The notes beneath the pieces were generated by a model, which searched no databases, was not told where the DNA came from, and was given only the letters and a program-made list of their open reading frames with translations. Positions 25,915 to 37,680 of a stretch of 62,500 nucleotides of DNA are shown in pieces. Numbering within the stretch: position 1 is the first letter of the stretch; each line of letters starts with the position of its first letter. The stretch comes from Glandiceps talaboti. Lineage: Eukaryota > Hemichordata > Enteropneusta > Spengelidae. A program made the translations under genes and the position numbers. The stretch lies in contig NC_135561.1 of assembly GCF_964340395.1 (NCBI RefSeq), forward strand, positions 12,325,461-12,387,960, read 5' to 3'.

Positions 25915-26039
25915 TTAAGGAATTTACCAACATAAATCATACAGCTGTCAGGATCAATGTATGATTAATGTTCTACCAATGGACCTCTATTATTACATTT
26001 TAATATATTCTTATAAGTTGTTTTAAGTTGCTTCCTTTT

Positions 26040-26184
26040 TACGCATTTTTCAGCTTTTTGCAATGTATTGAGTTACAAATACGGACTTGGTCTATGTTGA
26101 TATTTCAAGTAGGAAGCCATGATAAAATTGTTTTATAAATTAAAAGTCCAAAATAAATACCAAATTCTCATCCATATAGCTACT
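26040..26184. mobile_element. Partial copy (right half) of the TTAA-flanked MITE
   Basis: Matches the right arm of the complete element at 32068-32413: 'gcaatgtattgagttac', 'ggacttggt', 'caagtag', 'aaataaataccaaattctc' and 'atccatat'. It ends in 'actTTAA' with TTAA at 26185-26188. The left arm is missing. Confidence 0.75.
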
Positions 26185-26280
26185 TTAACTCTTCAGACAC
26201 ACCTGTATTCTAACAATTGGAAAATTCGATCTCCACATACATAATTTTAACCATTTGGACTGACTTCGGAGTAATTTATA

Positions 26281-27106
26281 AACCATTTGATTTACGAGAC
26301 AGTGTACGAGAATGTCACATTCACAGAGATTTATATTTACCACCAGGGCAGGGATTATCATTCGTTAACAGCCTCAGCTAACGATACGGAGTATTCTATT
26401 TCAATCGTTGTTACTAAAAATGATACAGTACGCAATTAGTGACATATCAGCTAGGGGGGGGGGAGACATTGTATTGGATACAGCAAACCTTCTCGATCAA
26501 AAACACGGATATGTAACTGAGTGACATTAAGAATTTGAGACGAGTCGATCAAATTTCTTAACAGTAATAATCTTATTAGTTATGGATCAACAGCATACAA
26601 TGTCATATTTTTAATATCGAAAATGACACACAGGTCGCCATTATCAAATATTGGATAGTATGCAGTGTCCATTCATACCACCTACAGCAGACAATCACAG
26701 TTCGTTATCTGACATGTACTTTAATCTAATCAAACAGAGAGAAGTCCGTGATCTAATCAACACAGTACATTCTAAAATCATAAATCAAAGATCATTTGAT
26801 TGTGCAAACTTAATTAGTTTTGGGCAGTTGGTCGGAAGAAAGCCAATTTAATTGGATTTTTCTCCAAGTCGAGGAAATTAACATTTAGTCAATGTACATC
26901 ACGTTTGTATTTAGATCTGTGTATGTTAATTAGTTTTTATGTGGTCAAAGAGAGAAGATTGTGTCCATTTCAAAATACTTGAGCCATCCTAAGTTCAGAG
27001 ATAAAGGAAAATGTGGGCTCCAAGTTTAATACAATTAAATACCCCTTCCCTCTGAAATTTCAAGAGCTCGCGTTGGCGCAACATTCTGTCCGAAGCGGCG
27101 GATTTA
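26281..27106 (+). mobile_element. ~0.8-kb repeat element, copy 1
   Basis: Aligns base for base, with scattered substitutions, with the reverse complement of 35926-36693. It contains a poly-G run (about 26455-26464) that is also present as poly-C in the partner. Relative to the partner it has about 85 extra bases near 26525-26610, bounded by short 'gtcat/gacat' strings. The end at 27106 runs straight into a (GT)n microsatellite. No long reading frame and no obvious terminal repeats. The family is unidentified. Confidence 0.85.
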
Positions 27107-27164
27107 TGTGTGTGTGTCTGTGTGTGTGTGTGTGTGTCTGTCTGTCTGTGTCTGTGTGTGTGTT

Positions 27165-27239
<75 letters not shown>

Positions 27240-27240
27240 C
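27107..27240. repeat. (GT)n microsatellite
   Basis: GT units with a few TCTG and TTTG variants early, then an essentially pure GT run. Directly follows the ~0.8-kb element. Confidence 0.95.
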
Positions 27241-27922
27241 TGTGACTTAAACTCACAAAAGCCGCCCAATCGATTGCCTTGGTATTTCCAGGGGACATTA
27301 CTCTTATTAGATTTTAGTTGGGAAGTTGTTCAAATGAAAATGGTCATATCAGAGATGTGCGTTTTGGGCCAAACAATGTGAAACTTACACTAAAAAAGTA
27401 CTGAGCAGATGGGTTTGAAATTTAGTGGGAATCATTTACTAAATACAGAGCCCACACGGTGTAAGTGGTGTTTGTGTGATACCTTTATGGTATGTATTAC
27501 AACATGAAACCTTGTGATCAGGCTCACTGATCTTAATAGTTCATTTAATAGCTTTGACTCGGCTTGGGGAAATGCACTGTAAATCTTGAGCGAAAGCTCG
27601 GTTTTAAATCTACCACCGTGTTAAAATTACATTTGGTAGAACTAGAGTGTCATTTTTTCTATCAGACACCCCCAATATACATTCACTTAAACTTGTTGAA
27701 ATACCATTGCACATGTTAATCAGTGGTCTGTATCGTCCATAAGCAGTAAGAAACAGTTTAAAATCGTGATTGCCGTTGAGGGCGCTTGATTAGATTTATC
27801 GTGCATACAGCTACAAAAACCACGATACCGTACTGTTCATGGAATGCGATGTTACGAGTAAATTATTGTACCTAACAAAGCAAGCTTCAACCCGTTCCAG
27901 TTGCAGATAGGGCATGCTTTAA

Positions 27923-28060
27923 AATTGGCCATATAGATGAGAAATGAGTATTCATTATGGACTTTAAATTAATTATACAACTTTAGACAAAAACTATGCT
28001 ACAGATATTAATTCAAGTCCATGTTCTAAACTCAATAAATTACAAAACAACTAAAATTAA
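27923..28060. mobile_element. Partial copy (left half) of the TTAA-flanked MITE
   Basis: TTAA at 27919-27922 is followed by 'ttggccatatagatgag' and, further on, 'caagtccatgttct' and 'ctcaataaa', matching the left arm of 32068-32413. The match fades near 28060. Confidence 0.6.
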
Positions 28061-28639
28061 AACTAACTAGATGAAAATAACTGATAACATGTTTTTAATT
28101 AATTCGTAAAGGAAGTGATTTGTAGGCAATGAAGAAAACGTAACCATATGGCCATGTGTAATTACATGTAAAGACGTGCTACTCTACAGATGATTGTAAT
28201 TCGTGACCTTGTAATGAACCCGTGCTCAATGATAGTGGAAGGAGAAGCAATTACTTTATATCTTGTCTTTCGTCATTTGCAACATGTACAGTACTTGAAT
28301 TGATTCCTGCACATTTAATTACTTTAAAATGGTGTAATGTCAATAATTTATCTGTTACTGCCACTCTTATCTTTAATCTATGAGATACGCCGCGTGATGG
28401 GGCGCCCTCACACGTCGGTCAACGTCTTTCTGGGCGGAACGACAAGATGTGCTACATGATGTGTATATGACAAGATATGACATCATTGGTCATGAGGTAT
28501 TAATGCTTTATTTAAAATGATCGAGGATAGGAATGTCTAAATTTCAACTTGGCATGGCATTGTGTGTTACACTCCAAACAGCAAAAACGTATTCTCTGAA
28601 AAAATGCAAGGTAAAAGATAAATGTGACAAAATATTCTT
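28061..28639. other. No gene seen
   Basis: AT-rich sequence without a recognisable exon. Confidence 0.35.
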
Positions 28640-28795
28640 CCGGCACACACACATCTACCACCACCACCCCCCCACGACCACCCCCGTCGCCCCCCCCCCC
28701 CCCACACACACACACATACACACACACAGATTGAAATTAAAGCGCGCCCTTCTGTGTGTGGTTGGGGGTGGGGGTTTGTGGCAGGTGTGTGTGTG
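28640..28795. repeat. C-rich / (AC)n / G-rich low-complexity tract
   Basis: Runs of C (about 28666-28702), an AC run, then a G-rich segment near 28760-28776. Open frames across it are not genes. Confidence 0.85.
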
Positions 28796-29318
28796 CAGGA
28801 AGAATATCTTGTCATATTTTTCTTTTCTTTTCATAATCTTTCTAAAATCGATAGATAATAATATTTAAATGGGGGTGACATTATTGACAGATTGATTGAT
28901 GAAATCAATAATTTCTTGATTGATCGATAATTTTGATTATGATCCAAGAACTGTGACACTGACAACACAATGTATATTTCAGTATTTTATTTACATACAC
29001 TTCTATATACTGTTCTATGCATTCATTGGTCACATCTGACCTTTGACATATTTCCAAATGTACAATATCATTACAAGAAAACAAAATCGATCGTAGTAAG
29101 AATGAAATCTAAAGAAATGAAAAGTGAGATTTTGGCAAAGATTATATCATTGGTCTGAAGGTCAAAGGTCATTAAATAGTGTTGGGTTTTTAAAAAAATT
29201 TACTAAGCAATTACTGTGCGTCTAATATGTCAAATTGCTGAACTTTACGTTTACAAATTTGGCTGTAATTCCATTAATTGTAGAGGTGGACGGAACCGAA
29301 GAATGATTGTCTATTTGT

Positions 29319-29321
29319 CTA

Positions 29322-29386
<65 letters not shown>

Positions 29387-29499
29387 ATGTATGTATGTAT
29401 GTATGTATGTATGTATGTATGTATGTATGTATGTATGTATGTATGTATGCATGCATGCATGCATGTATGTTTGTCTGTCTGTCTGTTTGTTTGTTTGTA
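29319..29499. repeat. (CTGT)n-(GTAT)n-(GCAT)n-(GTTT)n compound microsatellite
   Basis: Blocks of CTGT, then TGTA, then TGCA, then CTGT/TTTG, in that order. Confidence 0.95.
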
Positions 29500-30880
29500 G
29501 TTCAGTTTGTTAGTTTTATTTCAAAGACTGATTGTCTACGATAGTGTGTGAATTCAAAGGTTCACGACTCCCCTGGTGCGACGATATAATGAAACACTGT
29601 CAAACACAAGTTTGATGGTGATATTGCTCTCACGATAGCATGTCTACCCTGTACGTACACATTGCTGTACTGTGACCACGATAACGTTAACTCTCGTCCA
29701 CAATCGGTAGTAGTAGTAGTACATGTAGTAGACGAGAGCTTTCGTAGTTACAAATCGTCGATGCAGACTAGTCTTATGACAGCTTGTTAACTTAACTTGA
29801 TGGATCTTCGACTCCGCTACCGTGAATCATTCATTGAAATACTAAATGAGTGTAGCACTGAGAGACACGGATCAGGAGAGTATATTAAACAGGCTAGTCT
29901 CCAACAAGTAAACAAAAAACCGAAAAACAACAACAATTTTAAGTCAACTTAAAGTCAACAGTTTCAACTCTCTCAGTCTGTATTGTGTATTTCTCAATAC
30001 TAATACTACCACACAGCAGTGTAACGGACTTTTGGGCAGATATCCGAAGTCAGCAATTCAACCACAAACAACAACAAAATATTTTGTGTGTGTTTTTGTT
30101 TTGTGTTATTTAGACGACCATCTTGAGTAAATGCATATTTTGTTGTAATAATCTAGTTCCATCAACATAACCGATATCAACAAATTAGTATCTATAAATT
30201 ATTATTTATAAAAATAATTTCTAACGATTAATATCTACATATCATAATTAATAAATCATAATTAATATCAATCAGTTAATATCTATGTATTGAAATCTAC
30301 AGAATGAAATGAAATTTACATGATTCAGAACTTAATCTATTCACATCTGTAATCTTTTAAGCAAACTCATATCTTCTATTGATCAGTGGACAGTGATTTT
30401 TTTCATTCAGGTAAGGCTAATAAAATTCCTTCCATTTTAAGTTCCATATATATATTTTTTTCATTTCCCTAGCGATGATATCTTTAAAGAGTTCACTTCG
30501 AAATGTACATCTTGGCATAGCTTGACTATTTTCTTGCAATGTTTGGCAAAGTGATGGGAGAGCTCCAGACAAGTATCTTGCAGTGCGCATATGTTACCAC
30601 AGCAATCCCTGGAAACGGTCACACGGCTGCGCAGATGAAGCATGGAATGAATACCTTTTTCCACTCACTCACTCAATCAAGATTCAAAAGCCAATTGAGT
30701 GGAGCGCCCTCAACGACGAATCTTTCAGAATGAAACGATAAAGAGTGACAACGGCCAACGGTTACGTTTAACGTTTATCCATAATGGTTTTGAGATGTAT
30801 GTTAGCTGAGTTGAGTCCCCCAGCTAGTAAGCAGAGCTGAACGGAGATTCCAAATCTTGATATTAAGACTAAATCATAAC

Positions 30881-30894
30881 GTTTCCATGGCAAC
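30881..30894. promoter_or_regulatory. RFX X-box-like palindrome
   Basis: 'gtttccatggcaac' is a near-ideal X-box (two half-sites, two-base spacer). It lies 11 bases downstream of the stop codon of the CIMIP5-like gene, so it is not in that gene's promoter. Function is uncertain. Confidence 0.4.
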
Positions 30895-30904
30895 CTAAAT
30901 CAAC

Positions 30905-33900
30905 TTAATCATAGCAGAGTAAATCTGGCGATGCCTTGTGTCTATGTTGTGTCATAAATCGGTGTTCCAGGGAAAGCATTTGTTTAGCAGTGTCTGTTTT
31001 CAATCGATTTCCTAAAACTTGACTTGCTGTATTGGGTACATCTTCAGAAAAGACGGACACTTTGTCTGGAAGTTCTTCGGGTTCTTTTAAATTTCCCTGC
31101 AGGAAATAGAAATACAGGAATTGATTATATTGATGGTAGACAAGAATTCATGTGCTTGTAAAGTATTGTGGTGCACAGTTACAAGCTTGGACTCCCCCAC
31201 CACTACCCCCCCCCCCCCCCCCCCCCCACCGTAAAATTCAATTTTGGATGAGATAAGAGAAAAAAGGAAGACTATCTGACTATGCCGTCTTGGCAATTGA
31301 AAAATATATCATTTTTTAGAAAATACCCCCCAAAAAAAAAAAAAAATTAAACGAAAATCACTCGGCCCTATTGACACTGAGCCACCGTTTTTGCATATTT
31401 ATCGTTCAATAAAGGCTGAAATTGTGATTGACAAAAATGAAAATTGACAAAGTTGGAATGAGGCCTTTATGGCACTAACCCTTTATATCGAGTAATGTCA
31501 TTGTACTTTTCACGTGTGTGCATGGTGACGGTATGTGAAGGAGAATTCAAAACAAAGTCTTTAACTTTGACATAATGACAGTTTATATCCTGTGGTATTG
31601 AACTTCATCGAATTTCAAAATACCGTACAGCTTCTATGTTTGATATACTCACGCAGAGGCCAATAAGAAAGGACACACGACACAGCAAGATTGAATGAAT
31701 ACAGTTTCTTGCAACATTTTGTCTAAATGAAATATAATATGCAGACATCAAATGCAGGCGTCAAAACATTGGCACCCGCGTGTCTGCATACAGTTGCAGT
31801 ACGTTCATTTAAATGCTTGTTGTTGTTGTTTTTTTCAATTTAGACAAAATGTAGCAATAAATTGATATCTTGCTATTAAAGTGTAGGTTGTGCAGTTTCT
31901 TACTGAAATCTGCGCGGTTGTATTAAACAGAGAAGTTGAACGGTATTTTGTAATCCACTGTATGTAATATATTAAATATAATTTTGAAATTAACCTAGTC
32001 TAGTTGTTGTAACAGTTCATTTGAAATGTTAGACACAATTTACGTATTAAATAGTCTGTACTCTTAAAGTGGCCATATGGATGAGAATTTGGTATTTATT
32101 TTGGATATTTATTTGATAAAACAGCTTCACTATGTTTTTCTACTTGAAAAAATAATGTGAAATAACATATACCAAGTCCATGTTCACATCTCAATAAACG
32201 GCAAAACACTAAACAATGTGTAAAATTTTTGTTATTGTACGTACAATAACAAACTTTTTACACTTTTTGCATCTTTTTGCAATGTATTGAGTTATGAACA
32301 TGGACTTGGTATGTGTTCTTTCGCTTAATTTTTTCAAGTAGAAAAACATAGTGAAGCTGTTTTATCAAATAAAAATCCAAAATAAATACCAAATTCTCAT
32401 CCATATGGCCACTTTAAACGTTAATCCGAGCAAAAGGTGGTTTACATTCAATATTATTAGCAGTGACAATTCGCGTCGCAAAAGTCTCATCCCTTCGGAA
32501 TTGAGTATACGTATGCCTCGACAACTGTATGTACGTGACAACAACATAACCTCAAGTTTAAATAAACATTCTCGAAAATTGGACCTAAAAGAACCAAACT
32601 GTGAATTAGTTAAAGTTTCTGGTTTTTTTTTGAAATACTCACCTTTGGATCGTAGTCCTTCAAGAATCCCCAACTTTCTTCCCTGTAATTAAACAAAGAG
32701 AAGTAAATGGTGATGAATGAAATGCAGTGAATTCTTAAACGTTATGCGAATTCGTCATATTGATTCCAGTCAGACATCATGAATATATTATATCGACACC
32801 TGCGTTGTTTTTATTGCAGACCCCGGCTCTCCATATGGATGTAGACAAATCAATAGCGTCAAAACATAGTGGAAGCGAACCGATCCTTGCCTTATGAAGT
32901 TATCAAGCGATTTTGAGAGATGTCAGTGAGAAATTATACCAGATATATTGTACAATACTAGTTTTAGGCTATAGGGGCAGAGAAGTTAATGGGGCGAAGT
33001 CAGCGTGAGAGAGATCAATACACGTACTTTATTTTATTCCAATACAAAATAGGCGGCTCTGTCTAGTCTGCGACCTCTTACTTCCATTTTTGAACAGTGA
33101 TCAATTACCTATTAATCTCCCTTTGTATTTAGGACGTTGTTGGATCACATCCCAAGTTATAACGAATGCGATATAGGTGAAATAACGATCGAACCTTAAG
33201 ATAAATTATCTTCGATACTGACAATTTAATGTATGATGAATCGTATGATTCATTGCCGAAGGGACAACCTGCCCGCTCAAAAGACTCCAAGTCGTTAGAT
33301 CCATTGCTAAACAACAACCTGTTGCGCGATGGACCAGGTTGGGTGTTTTTTTAGTGCGCCATTTTCTCATGTCGGCGCGAATAAATTTGAATATGTTCAG
33401 TGTAGACATTTTACCTTCAGTATAAAATTTAGAAAGAAAACTGCAATAGTCAAATTCTGAATGTTTAACATTTGAAACGAAATACCATCACGTAGTGCGT
33501 GCGTGTGTTGGGGATTAATACCTGTCCGCACTAGTAATGTAAAAATGACACGTCATTGAGTCGTGTTGGCAGTCAATAAAACGAACACAGTCATGTCTAT
33601 GCACTGACATTTTTCATTGTCAGGTCGTCTGACAACGCTGATCGGATGCCTGATTCAACACAGAGGTCTATGAAAAGAATACCACAGTCGTTTGACCATG
33701 CAGCGGTGCTACTTCCATGGTGTGACAATAGAGGGGGTAATATGATATACAACTGTGGAGTACTATTTCTGTTTTCCTACACGACAAATGTGATCGTTCA
33801 CTTCAGAGAACAATTGTCTAATAACAACCCCATACTAGTTTTAACAGACGTGGTAAACATTCACTTATTACTAGTCATAGTGCACGTACGTGTACGCCTT

Positions 33901-36900
33901 GTTTTCTACGTGTGGAATTTTTGTCAATTTTTCCCCTGAAGCGTTTTCTTTCAGGCGTCCATTACCTTGAAACTGCAGGGTTTTTGTTTGCAATAAATTG
34001 TACAGTACAGACAGGCAAAACAACAGAAGGTCAAACATCCTTAGGATAACAATTTTTATACACTTAAGCTCCTATCATCAGAATTGTACATCAAAGTTCC
34101 CAAGGGGCGTTGTCATAGCAACATGAAAGCCTAGCGAATGATCTGGCATTGCAATTGAGTTTACAAAAGTCTGATTATTCCACGAACAAAAGAAGGCACG
34201 GATTTGTCATGGTGGGTACTACTAATAATTGAAGGTAGACAGACAACAGCACTTGAGTTTCCTACGAGATGTTCATTTTAATGATGGCTTATGCGTAATC
34301 GCTCAATTTGTTACTATGGCTACCGACGAAAACAATCCTCCCTAAAGACAAAGTGAAAGACATTGAAATCCGTGACTTGTTTAATCACATTTCACTTTCG
34401 TTGTCCCACCCTTCTTGCTACAAACAATAACTAGTACAATAATCCGAACCACTCAATAGTTGGCAAAGAGACTTAGTTAGCCAGCTTAACTATGCTATGT
34501 CTTTCGCCAAACACCAGTGTCCCGTGTCATATCCCGGTTTATACTCCCACCGATTGGGTATACTATACGTACATGTGCCGCCCTTTGGGTTGGGATTTTT
34601 CGCCCTTTGGTCTAAAATGGGTATTGTATTTTTTTAGAGAGAAAAAAAGGAGTCCAAAATGGGATCCACTTTACACAATTTTCGATTTTGTTTGGTCTAA
34701 AAGGTGTGCTGAAAGGAACCACGTAATAAAATCTCGACTAGTTCGGAATTTCTGGGAATTTCCCTTGGAATTTCGCCCAGCTAATTCGCTGGTTGACATT
34801 TTTATATCGGTGATTATGTATTTTGTTCTAAAATGGGGTCTTCTAAATATTTGAATGGGTCTAAAATGGGGTATTGGTCAAAATGGTATAAATTGGGGTC
34901 TAGGGTTGGCAGCATTGGCCACACACCCTAACCAAACCTGGCCTTTGGCACCCCCACCCCCGAAGTCTTACAGCCAAGTTTCTGCTGTTATGATACAATT
35001 GTATACAAAGTTTATTCGTAACACCCCCGATCTTTTTTTAGTTGTGAAATCATTATGCATATCAACACACCCGGTGACGGCATGATAATTAAGCAAGATC
35101 CACACTTCTTTGTTAGTGTGTGTCAATTTCATGATCACGTGTCAATTTCAATGACCTGCTCCGCTCTCAGTACATCTCTTATTTATTTGTTTGGTAAACA
35201 AGTTGCTCATGACAAATGGCTGCAGGATATCAATTTGACCGCGAGTTTGGCCTCATTTGACCTTCAAACGGTGTCAATTTCATCAAACAACATCACGACG
35301 TTCGTCAACAGTTTTCGCAAAAATGAACTTTTCAATCCGTGCTCCTCAATTCCGTCATTGTCTAGAAATAGACACAGTTCCGGAAATCTACAATACTGTA
35401 AATTCGGCAACTAAAATCTCCCCAGCTAGCTGCGGATTTTTCTTTCTTTTAGCAACACACGGCTTCTTAATCTTTGTAAAGATTTGCGTAACTTAATTCT
35501 ATTTGTCTGACATATCTTTGGAGCGATGGAAACAATTGCCCGTAGTTTTGGTGACACTGTCATGAACATTGTTAGCAGTATTTAATAAAGCCATCAGCAT
35601 ATATCTACCAAAGTATGTACGCGAGTCAATCGATCAGATGCTGAAGTATTTACAGAAGTGACCTCGATCAAAGATCACAGTATAAACGTGTGTTTGAAAA
35701 CGTTTGATTTTTTATGAGGGTTTTTTGTGGACGAAAGGTTTAATTACTCATGACAGCTAATATTGATTTGTTAGCATGTTAAAACTTGAAACGAAGTAGA
35801 TAACGCGAGGCATATTCTTGTAGTGTGTACAAATTATATGTTGGGTCTAGAAATGGTGTGTACTGCAGAGTGCACGGTGTCGCAAGGGAACGAATGTACG
35901 TGAATTGTGTCGAACAACAGATGTCTAAATCCGCCGCTTCGGACAGAATGTTGCGCCAACGCGAGCTCTTGAAATTTCAGAGGGAAGGGGTATTTAATTG
36001 TATTCAACTTGGAGCCCACATTTTCCTTTATCTCTGAACTTAGGATGGCTCATGTATTTTGAAATGGACACAATATCCTCTCTTTGTCCACACAAAAACT
36101 AATTAACATACACAGATCTAAATACAAAGATTTTAATAAGCACATAATGTACATTGCTAAATGTCAATTTCCTCGACTTGGAGAGAAATCTAATTAATTT
36201 CTGCATGTAAATTGGCTTTCTTCCGACCAACTGCCCAAAACAATTAAGTTTGCACAATCAAATGATCTTTGATTCATGTTTTTAGAATGTACTGCGTTGA
36301 TTAGATCACGGACTTCTCTCTGTTTGATTAGATTAAAGTAAATGTCAGATAACGAACAGTGATTGTCTGCTTTAGGTGGTGTGGATGGACATTGCATAAT
36401 ATCCAATATTTGATAATGGCGACCGGTGTATCATTTTCGATATCATGTCACTCAGTTACATATCCGTGTTTTTGATCGAGAAGGTTTGCTGTATCCAATA
36501 CAATGTCCCCCCCCCCCCCAGCTGATATGTCATTAATTGCGTACTGTATCATTTTTAGTAACAACGATTGAAATAGAATACTCCGTATCACGGTTAGCTG
36601 GGGGTATTAACGAATGATAATCCCTGCCCTGGTGGTAAATATAAATCTCTGGGAATGTGACATTCTCATACACTGTCTCGTAAATTAAATGGCTTCATTG
36701 CGAAGAGATCGGAGACCATGAATGGTATTTCTAACCTATCTCCCATAAGATGTTGTTTTTAAACTTAGTCGATTTCAGTGATTGAAATATAGACAGCCAT
36801 GCCCAATGTCAAATTGAAATGGACATACGAAGCGTGCGTGCACGTCTATATACAGAATTGGTACAAGACAGTGCTAAATCCCTAGCTTTAGTATGACTTA

Positions 36901-37338
36901 GTTGGGAATCGTAAATACCTCAGAGGCGTGCTGTAACCATTCATGCATCGATTTAAGCACTTAAAGATTATAGTCGCATTAAAAGAATGAGGTCCCTTCT
37001 TTGCCGAAGCCGAATTCGTCTTTAACGATGTCGACCTCACCGAAAGTGGCCTCGAGGGGGTTAAATGGTAAAATCGAAACTCACCATTTGGTTATGCATT
37101 TCCTCTCATTTCCAACCATTTGCTTCCATATCTTGTCCTGTGTCACTGTATCACACTTGCCATAGTCCTGTTGGGAGTAGTTCTTACTAGGTTCGGAGGG
37201 CTGGCTCGCTGCTTTCTTCTCAGCTGGTACGCACGTCTGGTGGTAGGCACTTTTTGGTCGAGGAGCAACCGGAAAACGATAACCAGCAGAAGTAGTGCGG
37301 TTAGTCATGGAGACAGTACGATCCATGGAGACTGCCAT
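30905..37338 (-). CDS. Ciliary microtubule inner protein 5-like (C2orf50 homologue), three exons
   Basis: Spliced gene on the minus strand: exon 1 37338-37085 (254 bases, donor GTGAGT), exon 2 32682-32643 (40 bases, acceptor TTACAG, donor GTGAGT), exon 3 31096-30905 (192 bases, acceptor CTGCAG, stop TAA). Phases agree: exon 1 ends TG and exon 2 supplies G to make a Trp codon. The total is 486 bases, 161 residues, close to the roughly 160 residues I recall for human C2orf50. Conserved motifs in order: 'RTTSAGYRFP' near residue 13, 'QDKIWKQMVGNERKCITKW', 'SWGFLKDYDPKGN', 'EPEELPDKVSVFSEDVPNT' and 'QVLGNRL'. The family is associated with axonemal doublet microtubules; this role is inherited from the family. 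Introns of 4.4 and 1.5 kb contain a 0.8-kb repeat copy and a complete MITE. Identification is from remembered motifs. The ATG at 37338 could be extended by a 5' exon. Confidence 0.85.
31206..31227. repeat. Poly-C tract
   Basis: Twenty-two consecutive C within intron 2 of the CIMIP5-like gene, about 110 bases from its exon 3 acceptor. Confidence 0.95.
31710..31855. mobile_element. Small foldback element in intron 2
   Basis: Terminal arms 'tgcaacattttgtctaaat' (31710-31728) and its near reverse complement (31838-31855) flank a body with a second, inner inverted pair 'gcagaca' (31741) and 'tgtctgc' (31781). About 146 bases, non-coding. Confidence 0.65.
32068..32413. mobile_element. Palindromic MITE with TTAA target duplication (piggyBac-like)
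   Basis: Almost the whole 346-base element is an inverted repeat. The left arm opens 'agtggccatatggatgag' and the right arm closes with its exact reverse complement. The first 85 or so bases of the arms differ at about one position. The centre, 32228-32253, is a perfect 26-base palindrome around 'gtacgtac'. TTAA at 32064-32067 and 32414-32417 flanks it precisely. TTAA duplication is the signature of piggyBac-superfamily transposition. No reading frame is maintained. It sits in intron 2 of the CIMIP5-like gene. Partial copies lie at 26040-26184 and 27923-28060. Confidence 0.9.
32690..34600. other. Intron 1 interior, no further exon seen
   Basis: Part of the long first intron of the minus-strand CIMIP5-like gene. 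Open frames at 33129-33317, 33206-33409 and 33646-33939 have no recognised motif. Confidence 0.4.
34600..34915. repeat. Irregular 'gtctaaaatggg' repeat cluster
   Basis: The string 'tctaaaatggg' or a one- or two-base variant appears near 34611, 34696, 34830 and 34859, with 'ttggggtctagg' near 34897. Spacing is irregular, so it is not a simple microsatellite. The 120-codon frame across it is not protein-like. Confidence 0.6.
35926..36693 (-). mobile_element. ~0.8-kb repeat element, copy 2 (inverted)
   Basis: Reverse complement of 26281-27106. Landmarks such as 'gcgttggcgcaacattctg', 'gatctaatcaac', the poly-G/poly-C run (here about 36505-36518) and 'gggcagggattatcattcgt' are all collinear. It lacks about 85 bases present in copy 1. 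Located in intron 1 of the CIMIP5-like gene. Confidence 0.85.
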
Positions 37339-37526
37339 GAAGGGTTTGTTATTTGTGTTGTAAACGTGTGTGTGTAATGAAGACCTTGTATAAATTTAGA
37401 GTTGTTTGTTGCGACGACCTCCCAATAGCGTCGGTGGCTTGGTCCAAATATGATATACCCCTCAGGTCACTGTAACTAAATACGTCAGTTAATATAATTC
37501 GTGGTGATAACGGTAACACAAACCGC

Positions 37527-37680
37527 CTGTATGAAAAAAGGAAAGCTGTGTTAAAAACCAAACTGTCTCCGTGGGGCTAGAGGTTTGCTTAGACTCTGTA
37601 ATTGCCGCTGGCAGGCGTGGCTGACTTAAATGGTACAACTGGGTAAGAAATATTTCCGCAATCCGTCTACGCTGACTCAC
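37527..37680 (-). other. Possible 5' UTR intron of the CIMIP5-like gene
   Basis: On the minus strand a CCA|GTGAGT donor sits at 37680 and a pyrimidine-rich acceptor ending 'ttttttcatacag' at 37527, about 190 bases upstream of the proposed ATG. This would give a short non-coding first exon near the X-box. Prediction only; transcript data are needed. Confidence 0.35.

Noticed and set aside
26651-26851. Conserved ~60-codon frame present in both copies of the 0.8-kb element
   Set aside because: Nearly all base differences between the copies change the amino acid and only one silent change was seen, so there is no sign of selection on a peptide. The similarity simply reflects duplicated non-coding DNA.
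32351-32692. Frames of 102-113 codons on both strands
   Set aside because: They overlap the MITE right arm and exon 2 in the wrong frame. The real coding here is the 40-base exon at 32643-32682.
34492-34854. 120-codon plus-strand frame
   Set aside because: Built over irregular 'tctaaaatggg' repeats; composition is not protein-like.
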